From positions 1 to 34,427 of the forward strand of contig CAZKXX010000035.1 in NCBI GenBank assembly GCA_964556705.1: a DNA stretch of 34,427 bases, given 5' to 3'. The position numbers and the translations under genes are program-made. Below the pieces are notes generated by a model. That model had not been told where the DNA came from, ran no database searches, and saw nothing but the letters and a program-made list of their open reading frames with translations. Below, piece by piece: positions 21,306 to 31,915 of this stretch. The stretch is from CAZKXX01 sp964556705 (GTDB lineage: Bacteria; Acidobacteriota; Terriglobia; UBA7540). Each line of letters opens with the position of its first letter. The stretch's first letter is position 1.

Positions 21306-24300
21306 TCAGTAGGCGCGGTGGGCGGCGTCACGCGGCAGGACCTCAGCCTTTCCATTCAGTTCGGGCAGCGGTTCGGGAATCGGCTCACCGAGCGGCTCCT
21401 CCACGCGCTTGCCGAAGAGGCTCCGGACCCATCGCTGGAAGCTGTCGAGATAGGTGTAATACACGGGCGTGATGTAGAGGGTGATGACCTGGGAGACGGC
21501 CAGCCCGCCGACCACCGCCAACCCCAGCGGCCGCCGCGATTCCGCGCCCGCGCCGTAACCCAGCGCGATCGGCAGCGCGCCCATCAGCGCCGCCATCGTC
21601 GTCATCATGATGGGCCGGAAACGGACGAGCGCGCCGCTGTAGATGGCCTCCAGCGGCGTCTTACCCTCGTTGCGCTGCGCCGAAATGGCGAAGTCAATCA
21701 TCATGATGGCGTTTTTCTTCACGATTCCCACCAGCATGATGATGCCGACGAAGGCGTACAGGTTGAGGTCAATCTTGAAGAGCATCAGAGTGAACAGGGC
21801 GCCCATGCCGGCCGAGGGAAGCCCGGAAAGAATCGTCAGCGGATGGATGAAGCTTTCGTACAGAATTCCCAGCACCACGTAGATAACCAGGATGGCCATG
21901 ATCAGCAGGATGCCCAGGCCGCGGAGTGATGATTCGAACGCCTGTGCGGTGCCCTGGAAACTCGTGCTGATCGTATCGGGCAGCGTCTGGCGAGCGGTCT
22001 GCTCGACGGCCGTGACGGCATCACCGAGCGCGACGCCCGGTTTGAGGTTGAAGGAGAGGGTGACGGCGGGCAACTGGCCGAAGTGGTTGACGGTGAGGGG
22101 CCCGAGCGAGCGCCGAAGTCGTGCCACGGTATCCAGCGGCACGAGTGACCCGCTGGTGGAGCGAATGTGCAGCTTTGAAAGCGCCGAGGCGTCTTCCTGG
22201 TCCTCGGGCCGAAGTTCCATGATGACAAAGTACTGGTTGTTCGGGGCGTAGATCGTGGAAACCTGCCGCGACGCGTAGGCGGTAAATAGCGCCTCCTCGA
22301 TCTGCTGAGGCGACACGCCCAGCGCCGACGCCCGGTCGCGGTCGATATCCACCATCAACTGCGGATTGCGAATCTGGACGTCGGAGGTGACGTCCTGCAG
22401 GCCCGGAAGCTCTCGCAGGCGGGCTTCGAGACGCGGAGCATATTCGTACAGCTCGGCCGTATCAGGGCTTTGCAGCGTGAACTGGTACTGGCTCTTGGTC
22501 ATCTGGCCGCCAATGCGGATGGGCGGCGGATTCTGGAGATACATCCGAATCCCGGGGACCTGCGAGACCTTGGGACGAAGGTGCTCGATGACCTCGTCGG
22601 CGCTCAACGGGCGCTCGGTGCGCGGCTTGAGGCGGATGAACATGCGCCCGGTATTCGACGCCGAGCCGCCCGGCCCTGCTCCCACGCTGGAGCTGAACGA
22701 CGCAACGTTGGGGTCCGCCAGGACGATGGCGGCGAGCTGCTGCTGGAGCCGGGCCATCTCCCGGAACGAAACGCCTTCCGCTGCCTCCGTCACGCCGAAG
22801 ATCTGGCCCGTGTCTTCGCTGGGCAGGAAGCCCTTGGGCATGACGATGAACAGATGAATCGTGACCGCCAGAACGACGAACGAAGCCATCAACGTCGCGA
22901 AACGATGGCGCAGAACGCCGCGGAGACTCCGGTCGTATCCGGCGCGCATCCCTTCAAAGACGCGTTCGGAAGCCCGATAAAGCCCGCTGCGCCGGCGATG
23001 GCCCTCGGCGCGCAAAAAGCGGCTGCACAGCATCGGTGTCAGGCTGAGCGAGACGAGACCCGAAACCAGGATGGCGACGGCAATCGTCACGGCGAATTCC
23101 TGAAGCAGCCGGCCCAGGATTCCGCCCATGAACAGGACGGGGATGAAGACGGCGACCAGCGAGACCGTCATCGAAATGATGGTGAAACTGATTTCGCGCG
23201 CGCCGCGGAAGGCCGCCTCGCGCACCGGCTCGCCCCGTTCCACGTGCCGCACAATGTTTTCCAGCATCACGATGGCGTCATCGACGACGAAACCCACGCA
23301 GAGCGTGAGGGCCATCAGCGAGAGGTTGTCGATGCTGTAGTCAAGCAGGTACATCACCGCGAACGTGCCCACGATGGACATGGGCAGCGCCAGGCTGGGG
23401 ATGACCGTGGCGGAAAGGTTGCGCAAGAACAGGAAGATCACCATCACGACCAGACAGAGCGCCAGGTAGAGCGTGAACTTGACTTCGCGGACCGACTCGC
23501 GGATCGACTCCGAGCGGTCATAGAGGATGTCGAGGTTCACCGAGGCCGGCATCTGCATTTTGAACGCGGGAAGGAGGGCGCGGATGCGGTCCACCACTTC
23601 CACCGTGTTCGTCCCCGGCTGGCGCTGCACGGCCAGAACGATCGAACGCCGGTCGTTGTACCATCCCGCAATCTTGTCGTTTTCCACGCCGTCGAGAACG
23701 CGCCCGAGCTGCTCCAGGCGCACGGGAGAACCGTTTCGGTAAGCGACGATGAGCGGCCGGTAAGCGGAAGCGTCGAAGAGCTGGCCGCTGCTCTGAATCG
23801 TGAACGCCTGATGCGGCCCCCACAAGGTGCCCGTCGGCAGGTTGACGTTTCCGCGCCGCACCGCGGCCGCCACCTCGTCAATGCCGATCTGCCGCGAGGC
23901 CAGCGCGTCCGGGTCGAGCTGAATGCGCACCGCGTATTTCTGCGCGCCGTAAACCTGTACCTGCGCGACGCCGCTGATCATCGAAATGCGCTGCGCCACG
24001 AACGTGTCCGCATATTCGTTGACAGTTGAGAGGGGCAGGGTGGGGGAGTTCATCGAAAGAAAGAGGATGGGGGAATCCGCCGGGTTGACCTTGAAGTAGG
24101 AAGGCGGGCTGGGCATATCCGGGGGAAGCCGTCGTGTCGCCGCCGCAATGGCCGCCTGGACGTCCTGCGCCGCCGCGTCAATGTCGCGGTCGAGCGTGAA
24201 CTGCAGCGTAATCTGCGAAATGCCCTGGGAATTCGCCGAGGTCATTGAGTCGAGCCCGGCAATCGTCGAGAATTGGCGCTCCAGTGGCATGGCCACCGCC

Positions 24301-24547
24301 GAAGCCATGGTGTCGGGGTTTGCGCCCGGCAGGCTGGCTTGCACCATGATCGTGGGGAAATCCACATTCGGCAGGTCGCTCACCGGCAGCGCCCGGTAAG
24401 CGATGAGCCCGAACACCAGGAACGACAGCATCACCAGTGNNNNNNNNNNCTCAAACCACACTAATACAATACACCAAACACAACCAAACACACCATCACC
24501 AGTGTCGTCATGACCGGGCGGCGGATGAACAGGGCGGTGATGTTCAT
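21306..24547 (-). CDS. RND multidrug efflux transporter, MdtB/C-like (interrupted by an assembly artefact)
   Basis: A proton-driven RND pump of the inner membrane working with the adaptor at 24664. TM4 carries the essential Asp pair (VVDDAIVMLEN), and the later GIVKKNAIMMIDFA segment and RFRPIMMTTMAALMGALP point to the MdtB/MdtC subgroup. The N-terminal end is broken by ten Ns (24440-24449) plus about 55 nt of low-complexity sequence. If the 65 nt at 24440-24504 are removed, the frame runs from ATG at 24547 (MNITALFIRRPVMTTLVMLS) to the TGA at 21306, giving 1058 residues, normal for the family. So it is probably intact in the organism. No TolC-type outer membrane gene is nearby. Confidence 0.93.
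24429..24504. other. Assembly gap and false insertion in the RND gene
   Basis: The 11-bp sequence CATCACCAGTG occurs at 24429-24439 and again at 24494-24504. Between them are ten Ns and a stretch that is nearly free of G (mainly C, A, T), quite unlike the surrounding GC-rich coding sequence. Fusing the two copies restores the RND reading frame exactly, so this is a misjoined scaffold end, not biology. Confidence 0.9.
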
Positions 24548-24663
24548 GGCTCGATGCTGCGGCGAATGGCCGGTGCGCTCGGGAACGGACAAAGGTCTCC
24601 GGTTTCCCGCAAATCGCCCGGCCTTTTTCCTCGTCCTCTCCTGGGGTTGGCTGGCATCATCCG

Positions 24664-25782
24664 TTACGATCCTTTGATTTCCACTTTCGCTCCGGGAACC
24701 AGGCGGAGCTGCCCGTCGGTCACCACGCGCTCTCCGGCCTGAAGCCCTTCTTCGATCACCGTCTCCTCGCCGAGCGTCGCTCCGACGACGACGGGCCGCA
24801 AAGCCGCCGTCAGGTCTTCCTCAATGACGAACACGTGCTGTCCCGATTGCCCCGACTGCACGGCTCGCGAGGGGACCACGAGCGCGTTCGGGCGCGCCGC
24901 CAAATGCACGACGACGTTTACGAACTGGCCCGGCCAAAGGCGATGGTCCCGATTGGGGAATGTCGCTTTCAAACGAATCGTGCCGGTCGTCCGGTCCACC
25001 GTGTTATCCACAAAACTCAGCGTGCCGCGCGCCGGCGGCCCGTTATCCTCCGGGATGGATGCGAGGACTTCGAGCGAACCACGATGCCGGCGGATTTCTC
25101 CGAGCCACTGCTCCGGCACGGCGAAGGAGATATAGACCGGATGGATCTGGTTGATGACCACCAGGACCGTCTCATTGGCCTTGACGATGTTTCCGGGATG
25201 GATGAGCAGGTCTCCCGTGCGACCGTCGAGAGGCGCGCGGATCGAACAGTAGTCGAGATCAACGCGGGCCTTTTCGATGGCCGCCTCGTCGGCGCGCACC
25301 GCCGCCGCCAGCGCGTCGGCATTCGTCTGCAACGCGTCGAACTGCTCCTGCGAAACGATTCCCTGTTCGAGCAGCTTTTCGTAGCGGTCCCGCTGCGCTC
25401 GGGCATTGACGAGCTGCGCCCGGTTGCGGGCGAGGTTCGCTTCGAGTTGTTCGATCGCGGCCCGGTACGGCCGTGAGTCGAGCGTGAACAGCAGGTCGCC
25501 TTCCTTGACCATCTGCCCTTCGGTGAACAATGCGCGCTCGACGTAGCCGGCAATCTGCGGGCGGATCGAGACGGTGGAGAAGGGCTCGACGTTGCCGATA
25601 GCACGCAATTCCACCGGCACGGTCTTCTGTACGACTTCGACCACAACCACGGGCACGGCCACTTGGGGCGCGGCGGCCCGGGGTTGAGCTTCCCGTCCGG
25701 AACAGCCGGCGAGCAGGAAGACCAGGGCGAACAATCCGGCGGGAATGGACAGTTTGCGAAATATCGAGCGAATGAAATTCAC
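24664..25782 (-). CDS. RND efflux adaptor (membrane fusion lipoprotein, HlyD/AcrA family)
   Basis: A 372-residue periplasmic adaptor linking the RND pump to an outer membrane channel. A lipoprotein signal ends in LAGC with Cys27 as the acylated residue. The lipoyl/barrel-sandwich halves (ELRAIGNVEPFSTVSIRPQ and later SIRAPLDGRTGDLL) flank a coiled-coil hairpin (about residues 107-180), and the beta-barrel region follows. The GTG at 25782 is selected because the signal peptide starts there; the frame remains open upstream to 26268 but that part is not protein-like. The RND gene follows after 116 nt on the same strand. Confidence 0.93.
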   Translation of the reverse strand: MNFIRSIFRKLSIPAGLFALVFLLAGCSGREAQPRAAAPQVAVPVVVVEVVQKTVPVELRAIGNVEPFSTVSIRPQIAGYVERALFTEGQMVKEGDLLFTLDSRPYRAAIEQLEANLARNRAQLVNARAQRDRYEKLLEQGIVSQEQFDALQTNADALAAAVRADEAAIEKARVDLDYCSIRAPLDGRTGDLLIHPGNIVKANETVLVVINQIHPVYISFAVPEQWLGEIRRHRGSLEVLASIPEDNGPPARGTLSFVDNTVDRTTGTIRLKATFPNRDHRLWPGQFVNVVVHLAARPNALVVPSRAVQSGQSGQHVFVIEEDLTAALRPVVVGATLGEETVIEEGLQAGERVVTDGQLRLVPGAKVEIKGS

Positions 25783-26159
25783 TGCAATCTCTTGAGAGGG
25801 GTCACCGTGGAGAGGGCGGCGCAAACCTGTGTCCCTCGAATCGACGAGGAAAGAAAAGCGCGAAAAAGTCCGCTGCACTGTGGAGAACAGGTGCTCTCGA
25901 TAGGCGGACCAAGAATCATGCCGTGCCTTCTCTTCCTGTTCGAACTGGGCAACATCAAATAACAGACGTACGGCCGCCCCATCCGGTTTCCTCCGGGACT
26001 GACGTCCGAACGCAGAACGACGCGCGCGGAGCGGACTATCTGTCGCTTCCTCGTGCAGCGACTTTGCGCCCTCCGCAAACACTCCTTGGCACGTCGCGAG
26101 CCAAACTTGCCGCCCAGCGGGATCGGCGGCCCGACGGGGTCGTTTTCCCAGTTCCAAGC
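25783..26159. other. Intergenic region between the efflux operon and acnA
   Basis: About 375 bp between two divergent genes. No coding signal, RNA gene or repeat is convincing. It must hold the efflux promoter (minus strand) but no clear -35/-10 pair is visible; the acnA promoter element follows at 26160. Confidence 0.5.
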
Positions 26160-26168
26160 TGATATGAT
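26160..26168 (+). promoter_or_regulatory. Extended -10 promoter element of acnA
   Basis: TGATATGAT: TGn followed by TATGAT, five of six -10 matches. There is no good -35. The start would be near 26175, leaving a leader of about 20 nt to the ATG at 26195. Confidence 0.5.
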
Positions 26169-26194
26169 TACAGGTTGTCCCGCCGGGGGTTGAG

Positions 26195-28909
26195 ATGACT
26201 GAACAAAGCCGCCAAGATTCGTTCGGCGCCCGTGCGACGCTCCAAACCGTTGCCGGCCGCGCCGTCATTTATCGCCTCGACCGGCTCGAAGCGGCCGGCT
26301 TGGGGAGCGTCTCGCGCCTGCCGTTTTCCATCAAAGTCCTTCTCGAGGCTTTGCTGCGCAACTGTGATGGATTTCTGGTGACCGAAGAGGATGTCCGGGC
26401 GCTGGCGGCCTGGAACGCCAATTCACCCGCGGCGCGCGAAATTCCGTTCCGTCCCGCGCGCGTCATCCTTCAGGATTTCACCGGCGTTCCCGCGGTCGTG
26501 GACCTCGCGGCCATGCGCTCGGCAATGAAGCGACTGGGCGGCGACCCGAGGAAGATCAATCCCCTTGTTCCCGTGGACCTCGTGATCGACCACTCGGTCC
26601 AGGTGGACGTCTTCGGTACGCTGGTGGCGCTCCAGAAGAACGCCGAGATTGAGTTCGAGCGGAACCGCGAACGCTACGAATTCCTGCGCTGGGGGCAAAA
26701 AGCGTTCGACAACTTTCGCGTCGTTCCACCGGCGACGGGTATCGTCCACCAGGTGAACCTCGAGTATCTGGCAAAAGTCGTCCTGGCGCGGGAGGAGGGC
26801 GGTGAACGAGTGCTCTTTCCCGACACCCTGGTCGGCACCGATTCCCACACGACGATGATTAACGGACTCGGCGTGCTCGGCTGGGGTGTGGGCGGAATCG
26901 AAGCCGAGGCGGCGATGCTTGGCCAGCCCTATTACTTCCTGACGCCGCAGGTGGTGGGATTCCGCCTGAGCGGCCGTCTGCGCGAGGGCGTGACCGCCAC
27001 GGACCTGGTGCTCACCGTCACGGAAATGCTCCGCAAGAAGGGCGTGGTGGGCAAGTTCGTGGAATTCTTCGGGGACGGCCTGGCCCAGATGACGCTCGCC
27101 GACCGCGCCTCTGTCGCCAATATGTCGCCGGAATACGGCGCGACGATGGGATTTTTCCCCGTGGACGACGAAACGCTCCGCTACCTGCGCCAGACAGGCC
27201 GCAGCGACGAGGAAGTGGATCGCGTCGAGCGTTACGCGAAGGAGCAGGGAATCTTCCGGACGAAGCAGACCCCCGACCCCGAGTTCAGCGACACGCTGGA
27301 ACTCAAGCTCGAAAACGTCGAGCCGAGTCTGGCGGGCCCCAAGCGCCCGCAGGACCGCGTCCCGCTTTCCGGCATGAAGCAGGCGTTCCGCAAGGCGTTG
27401 AGCGCGCCGGTCAAGGAGCGCGGGTTCGGGCTTTCGGCCGAAGACCTGAGCCGTCAGGCGACCGTGGCGGTCAACGGCGCGCGCGCGAGCCTCGGCCACG
27501 GTTCGGTGGTGATTGCCGCAATTACTTCCTGCACGAACACGTCAAATCCTTCAGTGATGCTTGGGGCCGGCCTGGTGGCGAAGAAGGCGCTGGAGCGCGG
27601 CCTTAAAGTCCCGCTTTACGTCAAGACCAGCCTCGCGCCCGGCTCGAAGGTCGTGACCGAATACTTGAAGGAGGCCGGACTCCTCGAGGCGCTCGACCAG
27701 TTGCGCTTCAACCTGGTCGGCTACGGGTGCACGACCTGCATCGGCAACAGCGGCCCGCTGCCCGAGGCCGTGGCCAAAGCGGTCACGGAAAACCAGCTTG
27801 TCGCCGCCGCGGTGCTTTCCGGCAACCGCAATTTTGAAGGACGGATTCACCCGCACGTGCGCGCCAACTATCTGGCCTCGCCGCCGCTCGTCGTGGCTTA
27901 CGCGCTCGCCGGCACCGTGGATATTGACCTCACGCGCGAGCCGCTGGGTGAAGGCACGGGCGGCCAACCGGTGTTTCTGAAAGATGTCTGGCCGTCACAC
28001 GAAGAGGTGCTCGAGACCGTCAACCGCGCGGTGCGTCCGGAAATGTTCCGCAAGAGCTACCAGGATGTCTGGGACGGCAACCCGACGTGGAACGCGATTC
28101 CGGTGGCGGGAGGAGAGCTCTACGACTGGCGCACCGACTCGACCTACATCCAGGAGCCGCCGTTTTTCGTGGATCTGACGCCCGACCCTCCGCCGGTCCG
28201 CGATATCCAAGCCGCGCGCGTCCTCGCCCTGCTCGGCGATTCGGTGACCACCGACCATATCTCGCCCGCGGGAGACATCGCCGAGGCGAGCCCGGCGGGC
28301 CGCTACCTCATCGAGCGCGGACTGAAGAAATGGGATTTCAATTCCTACGGCTCGCGGCGCGGTAACGACCGCGTCATGGTTCGAGGAACGTTTGCGAACA
28401 TCCGGCTGAAGAACCTGCTCGTGCCCGGAACCGAAGGCGGCGTGACCGTGCACTTCCCAAGCGGCGAGCGCATGACGATTTACGACGCCGCAATGCGATA
28501 CAAACAGGAGGGCGTCCCACTGATGGTGGTTGCCGGCAAAGAATACGGCTCGGGCTCTTCACGCGACTGGGCGGCCAAGGGAACGCTCCTGCTGGGCGTG
28601 CGCGCGGTGCTGGCCGAGAGCTACGAGCGCATCCATCGCAGCAACCTGGTCGGTATGGGCGTGCTGCCGCTTCAGTTCCGGGAGGGCGAAAGCGCCGCCT
28701 CGCTGGGATTGACGGGACAGGAAGTCTTCGACGTCACCGGATTGAGCGACCGGATCCAGCCTCGGTCGCTGGTGAGCGTCACGGCGACAGCGCCCGGCGG
28801 TTCGAGGAAGAATTTCCAGGCTGTGGCGCGGCTCGATTCCGCCGTGGAGGTGAATTACTACCGCAACGGCGGAATTCTGCCGACTGTGCTGCGCAGCCTG
28901 TTGCGATAA
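26195..28909 (+). CDS. acnA: Aconitate hydratase (AcnA/IRP1 type)
   Basis: Isomerises citrate and isocitrate in the TCA cycle. The 904-residue protein has the size and domain order of the AcnA type, with the swivel domain at the C-terminus. The [4Fe-4S] ligands are Cys446 (SCTNTSNPSVM), Cys512 and Cys515 (GCTTCIGNSG). Other blocks include TLVGTDSHTTMINGLGVLGWGVGGIEAEAAML and the swivel motifs GDSVTTDHISPAG and YGSGSSRDWAAKG. It opens the TCA cluster on this strand and ends before a REP-like hairpin. Start ATG at 26195 with a weak GGGGG-rich ribosome binding site. Confidence 0.97.
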   Translation: MTEQSRQDSFGARATLQTVAGRAVIYRLDRLEAAGLGSVSRLPFSIKVLLEALLRNCDGFLVTEEDVRALAAWNANSPAAREIPFRPARVILQDFTGVPAVVDLAAMRSAMKRLGGDPRKINPLVPVDLVIDHSVQVDVFGTLVALQKNAEIEFERNRERYEFLRWGQKAFDNFRVVPPATGIVHQVNLEYLAKVVLAREEGGERVLFPDTLVGTDSHTTMINGLGVLGWGVGGIEAEAAMLGQPYYFLTPQVVGFRLSGRLREGVTATDLVLTVTEMLRKKGVVGKFVEFFGDGLAQMTLADRASVANMSPEYGATMGFFPVDDETLRYLRQTGRSDEEVDRVERYAKEQGIFRTKQTPDPEFSDTLELKLENVEPSLAGPKRPQDRVPLSGMKQAFRKALSAPVKERGFGLSAEDLSRQATVAVNGARASLGHGSVVIAAITSCTNTSNPSVMLGAGLVAKKALERGLKVPLYVKTSLAPGSKVVTEYLKEAGLLEALDQLRFNLVGYGCTTCIGNSGPLPEAVAKAVTENQLVAAAVLSGNRNFEGRIHPHVRANYLASPPLVVAYALAGTVDIDLTREPLGEGTGGQPVFLKDVWPSHEEVLETVNRAVRPEMFRKSYQDVWDGNPTWNAIPVAGGELYDWRTDSTYIQEPPFFVDLTPDPPPVRDIQAARVLALLGDSVTTDHISPAGDIAEASPAGRYLIERGLKKWDFNSYGSRRGNDRVMVRGTFANIRLKNLLVPGTEGGVTVHFPSGERMTIYDAAMRYKQEGVPLMVVAGKEYGSGSSRDWAAKGTLLLGVRAVLAESYERIHRSNLVGMGVLPLQFREGESAASLGLTGQEVFDVTGLSDRIQPRSLVSVTATAPGGSRKNFQAVARLDSAVEVNYYRNGGILPTVLRSLLR

Positions 28910-28916
28910 GTCGTAG

Positions 28917-28940
28917 CGCAGGTCTTTAGTTTGACCTGCG
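28917..28940. repeat. Extragenic inverted repeat after acnA
   Basis: A perfect 8-bp inverted repeat, CGCAGGTC and GACCTGCG, with an 8-nt loop of mostly T. No T run follows, so it is not a classic terminator. It resembles the short palindromic extragenic elements of acidobacterial genomes. Confidence 0.5.
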
Positions 28941-28990
28941 GCTTTGAGGACCGCGGGGCACAGGACAGACCCGTGCTAGCGGTAGGAACA

Positions 28991-29012
28991 GCGGGTTGAA
29001 AACCAGACCCGC
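28991..29012. repeat. Second hairpin in the acnA-icd gap
   Basis: GCGGGT and ACCCGC pair over a 10-nt, A-rich loop. With the hairpin at 28917 it could form part of one repeat unit of about 95 bp. The rest of the 28910-29126 gap shows no gene. Confidence 0.4.
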
Positions 29013-29126
29013 GAAACAGCGCGACGCCGTCATACGTCGCGCCGCAGACAATCTGCCCGGGCAGCGTGTCTGGCCCCGGAATTGCCCCATCGGAATCTGA
29101 TCTCAACGAGGAGGGTCTTTTGCCCC

Positions 29127-30566
<1,440 letters not shown>

Positions 30567-30571
30567 AAAGC

Positions 30572-30613
30572 AGTGACGAGTGACCACTGGCACGTGAACA
30601 GTGACAACTGACG
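30572..30613. repeat. Six-unit heptamer array after icd
   Basis: Six 7-bp units of the kind AGTGACN or ACTGACG, with one divergent unit (ACTGGCA). TGA appears at 30574, 30581, 30595, 30602 and 30609, covering all three plus-strand frames directly after the icd stop. Confidence 0.8.
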
Positions 30614-30639
30614 GCCTGGGCCGCGGAAGCATCGAGACA

Positions 30640-30667
30640 ACGATGAACGATGAATGATGAATTAGAG
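30640..30667. repeat. Four-unit heptamer array before mdh
   Basis: ACGATGA twice, ATGATGA and a degenerate ATTAGAG. TGA falls at 30644, 30651 and 30658, one per frame. The unit resembles that of the array at 13501, so these two may belong to one family. Confidence 0.75.
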
Positions 30668-30707
30668 CCTCTGTTCCATCGTTCTATTTTCATCGCTCTC
30701 CGCCCAT

Positions 30708-30733
30708 TCTGCGGCCTCTCTGCGTCTCTGCGG
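30708..30733. repeat. TCTCTGCG octamer repeat
   Basis: TCTCTGCG occurs twice in tandem (30717-30732), with a preceding TTCTGCG-like copy. It lies just before the mdh ribosome binding site. Octamers of this kind are, as I recall, common in intergenic DNA of acidobacteria. Confidence 0.55.
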
Positions 30734-30754
30734 TGAGATTCCTGTGGAGGAGCC

Positions 30755-31681
30755 ATGCGGAAAAAAGTGACGGTGATTGGAGCCGGGAACGTGGGTGCGA
30801 CCGTCGCCCACCGGCTCGCGGACAAGCAGCTCGCGGATGTGGTGCTCATTGACATCCTGGAGGGTGTCCCGCAGGGCAAGGCACTCGATTTGCTCGAGGC
30901 GGGGCCGATCGAAGGCTACGACGTCAAGCTTCTCGGGACGAACGACTACAAGGACACGGCGAACTCGGACGTTGTTGTGATGACGGCGGGCTTCCCGCGC
31001 AAGCCCGGGATGAGTCGCGACGACCTTTTGAAGGCCAACTACGACGTCGTCAAGTCAGCCATCGAGCCGGCGGCAAAGCATTCGCCGAACGCCATCCTCA
31101 TCGTGGTTACCAACCCGCTCGACGCCATGGCGCAGACGGCGTTCCGCGTCAGCGGGTTTCCCAAACAGCGCGTCGTCGGCATGGCCGGCATCCTCGATAC
31201 GGCGCGCTTCCGGACGTTTCTCGCCGAGGCGCTCAACGTTTCGGTCCAGAACGTTCAGGCGTTCGTCCTGGGCGGCCACGGCGACACGATGGTGCCCGTC
31301 CTGAGCTACACCACGGTTGCGGGCATTCCCGTCTCGAACCTGCTCCCCAAAGGCAAACTTGACGCCATCGTCAAGCGCACGCGCGACGGCGGCGCGGAAA
31401 TCGTCAAGCTGCTTAAGACCGGCAGCGCCTACTACGCGCCCTCAGCCGCCGTGGTCGAGATGGTGGACGCCATCTTCAACGACCGGAAAAAAATCCTTCC
31501 CTGCGCCGCGTACCTGGAAGGGGAGTACGGCATCAAGGGCCTGTTCGTCGGCGTGCCCGTCAAGCTGGGTGCGAAGGGGATTGAGGAAATCATCGAAATC
31601 AAACTGACCGCGGAGGAGCAGGCGGCGCTCGAAAAATCCGCGGCATCAGTGAAAGAACTGGTCGAAATCATCAAGGTCTAG
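30755..31681 (+). CDS. mdh: Malate dehydrogenase (LDH-like type)
   Basis: Interconverts malate and oxaloacetate with NAD. The 308-residue protein belongs to the LDH-like (type III) malate dehydrogenases. The NAD-binding GAGNVGA is at residues 9-15 and Asp33 at the end of the second strand indicates NAD. Arg82 in GFPRKPGMSRDD discriminates malate from lactate. Arg88, Asn120, Asp148 and Arg151 (LDTAR) and catalytic His175 (GGHGDTMV) are in place. The ATG at 30755 has GGAGGAG just upstream. It sits between icd and frdA, separated from icd by the heptamer arrays. Confidence 0.97.
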   Translation: MRKKVTVIGAGNVGATVAHRLADKQLADVVLIDILEGVPQGKALDLLEAGPIEGYDVKLLGTNDYKDTANSDVVVMTAGFPRKPGMSRDDLLKANYDVVKSAIEPAAKHSPNAILIVVTNPLDAMAQTAFRVSGFPKQRVVGMAGILDTARFRTFLAEALNVSVQNVQAFVLGGHGDTMVPVLSYTTVAGIPVSNLLPKGKLDAIVKRTRDGGAEIVKLLKTGSAYYAPSAAVVEMVDAIFNDRKKILPCAAYLEGEYGIKGLFVGVPVKLGAKGIEEIIEIKLTAEEQAALEKSAASVKELVEIIKV

Positions 31682-31692
31682 GTCCTGCCTTC

Positions 31693-31711
31693 CCGGCCAT
31701 CGAGGGGCCGG
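31693..31711. terminator. GC hairpin after mdh (possible terminator)
   Basis: CCGGCC and GGCCGG pair over a 7-nt loop 12 nt past the mdh stop. Only three Ts follow, after CG, so termination by this alone is doubtful. Confidence 0.3.
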
Positions 31712-31742
31712 CGTTTAGGCCAGTCCTTCCCCCCAAGGTGTC

Positions 31743-31779
31743 ATCCTGAGGCCCGATGCATTCGATCGGGCCGAAGGAT
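31743..31779. repeat. Palindromic extragenic element with tandem G-A mismatch
   Basis: Outer arms ATCCT/AGGAT and inner arms GGCCCGAT/ATCGGGCC pair perfectly, separated on both sides by GA, over a 7-nt loop. In RNA the two GA pairs would form a tandem sheared mismatch. The flanks TGTCATCCTGA and GAAGGATCT resemble a common bacterial intergenic repeat. The remainder of the 31682-31915 gap shows no gene. Confidence 0.7.
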
Positions 31780-31915
31780 CTTCGCGCGCGGCCAGCCGAG
31801 CTTCAATCAGGGGCCTGCCTGCTTCCCGCTTGACTCCGCCACCGCACGCCCGTAGGATTTGCTTTCTTCTCGGGCTACTCGGGAACCCATCTCAGACGAA
31901 TTCGGGGGAGAGTCC

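Noticed and set aside
22470..24029. A 519-codon open frame on the plus strand opposite the RND gene
   Set aside because: His/Asp/Arg-rich, low-complexity translation without signatures; the minus strand holds a well-conserved RND pump.
24001..24040. TTGACAGTTGAG within the RND gene, resembling the heptamer repeats
   Set aside because: It is inside coding sequence, has under two units, and is explained by codons of the pump.
25783..26268. N-terminal extension of the efflux adaptor to 26268
   Set aside because: The lipoprotein signal peptide begins at the GTG at 25782; the extension lies in front of it and also overlaps the acnA start.
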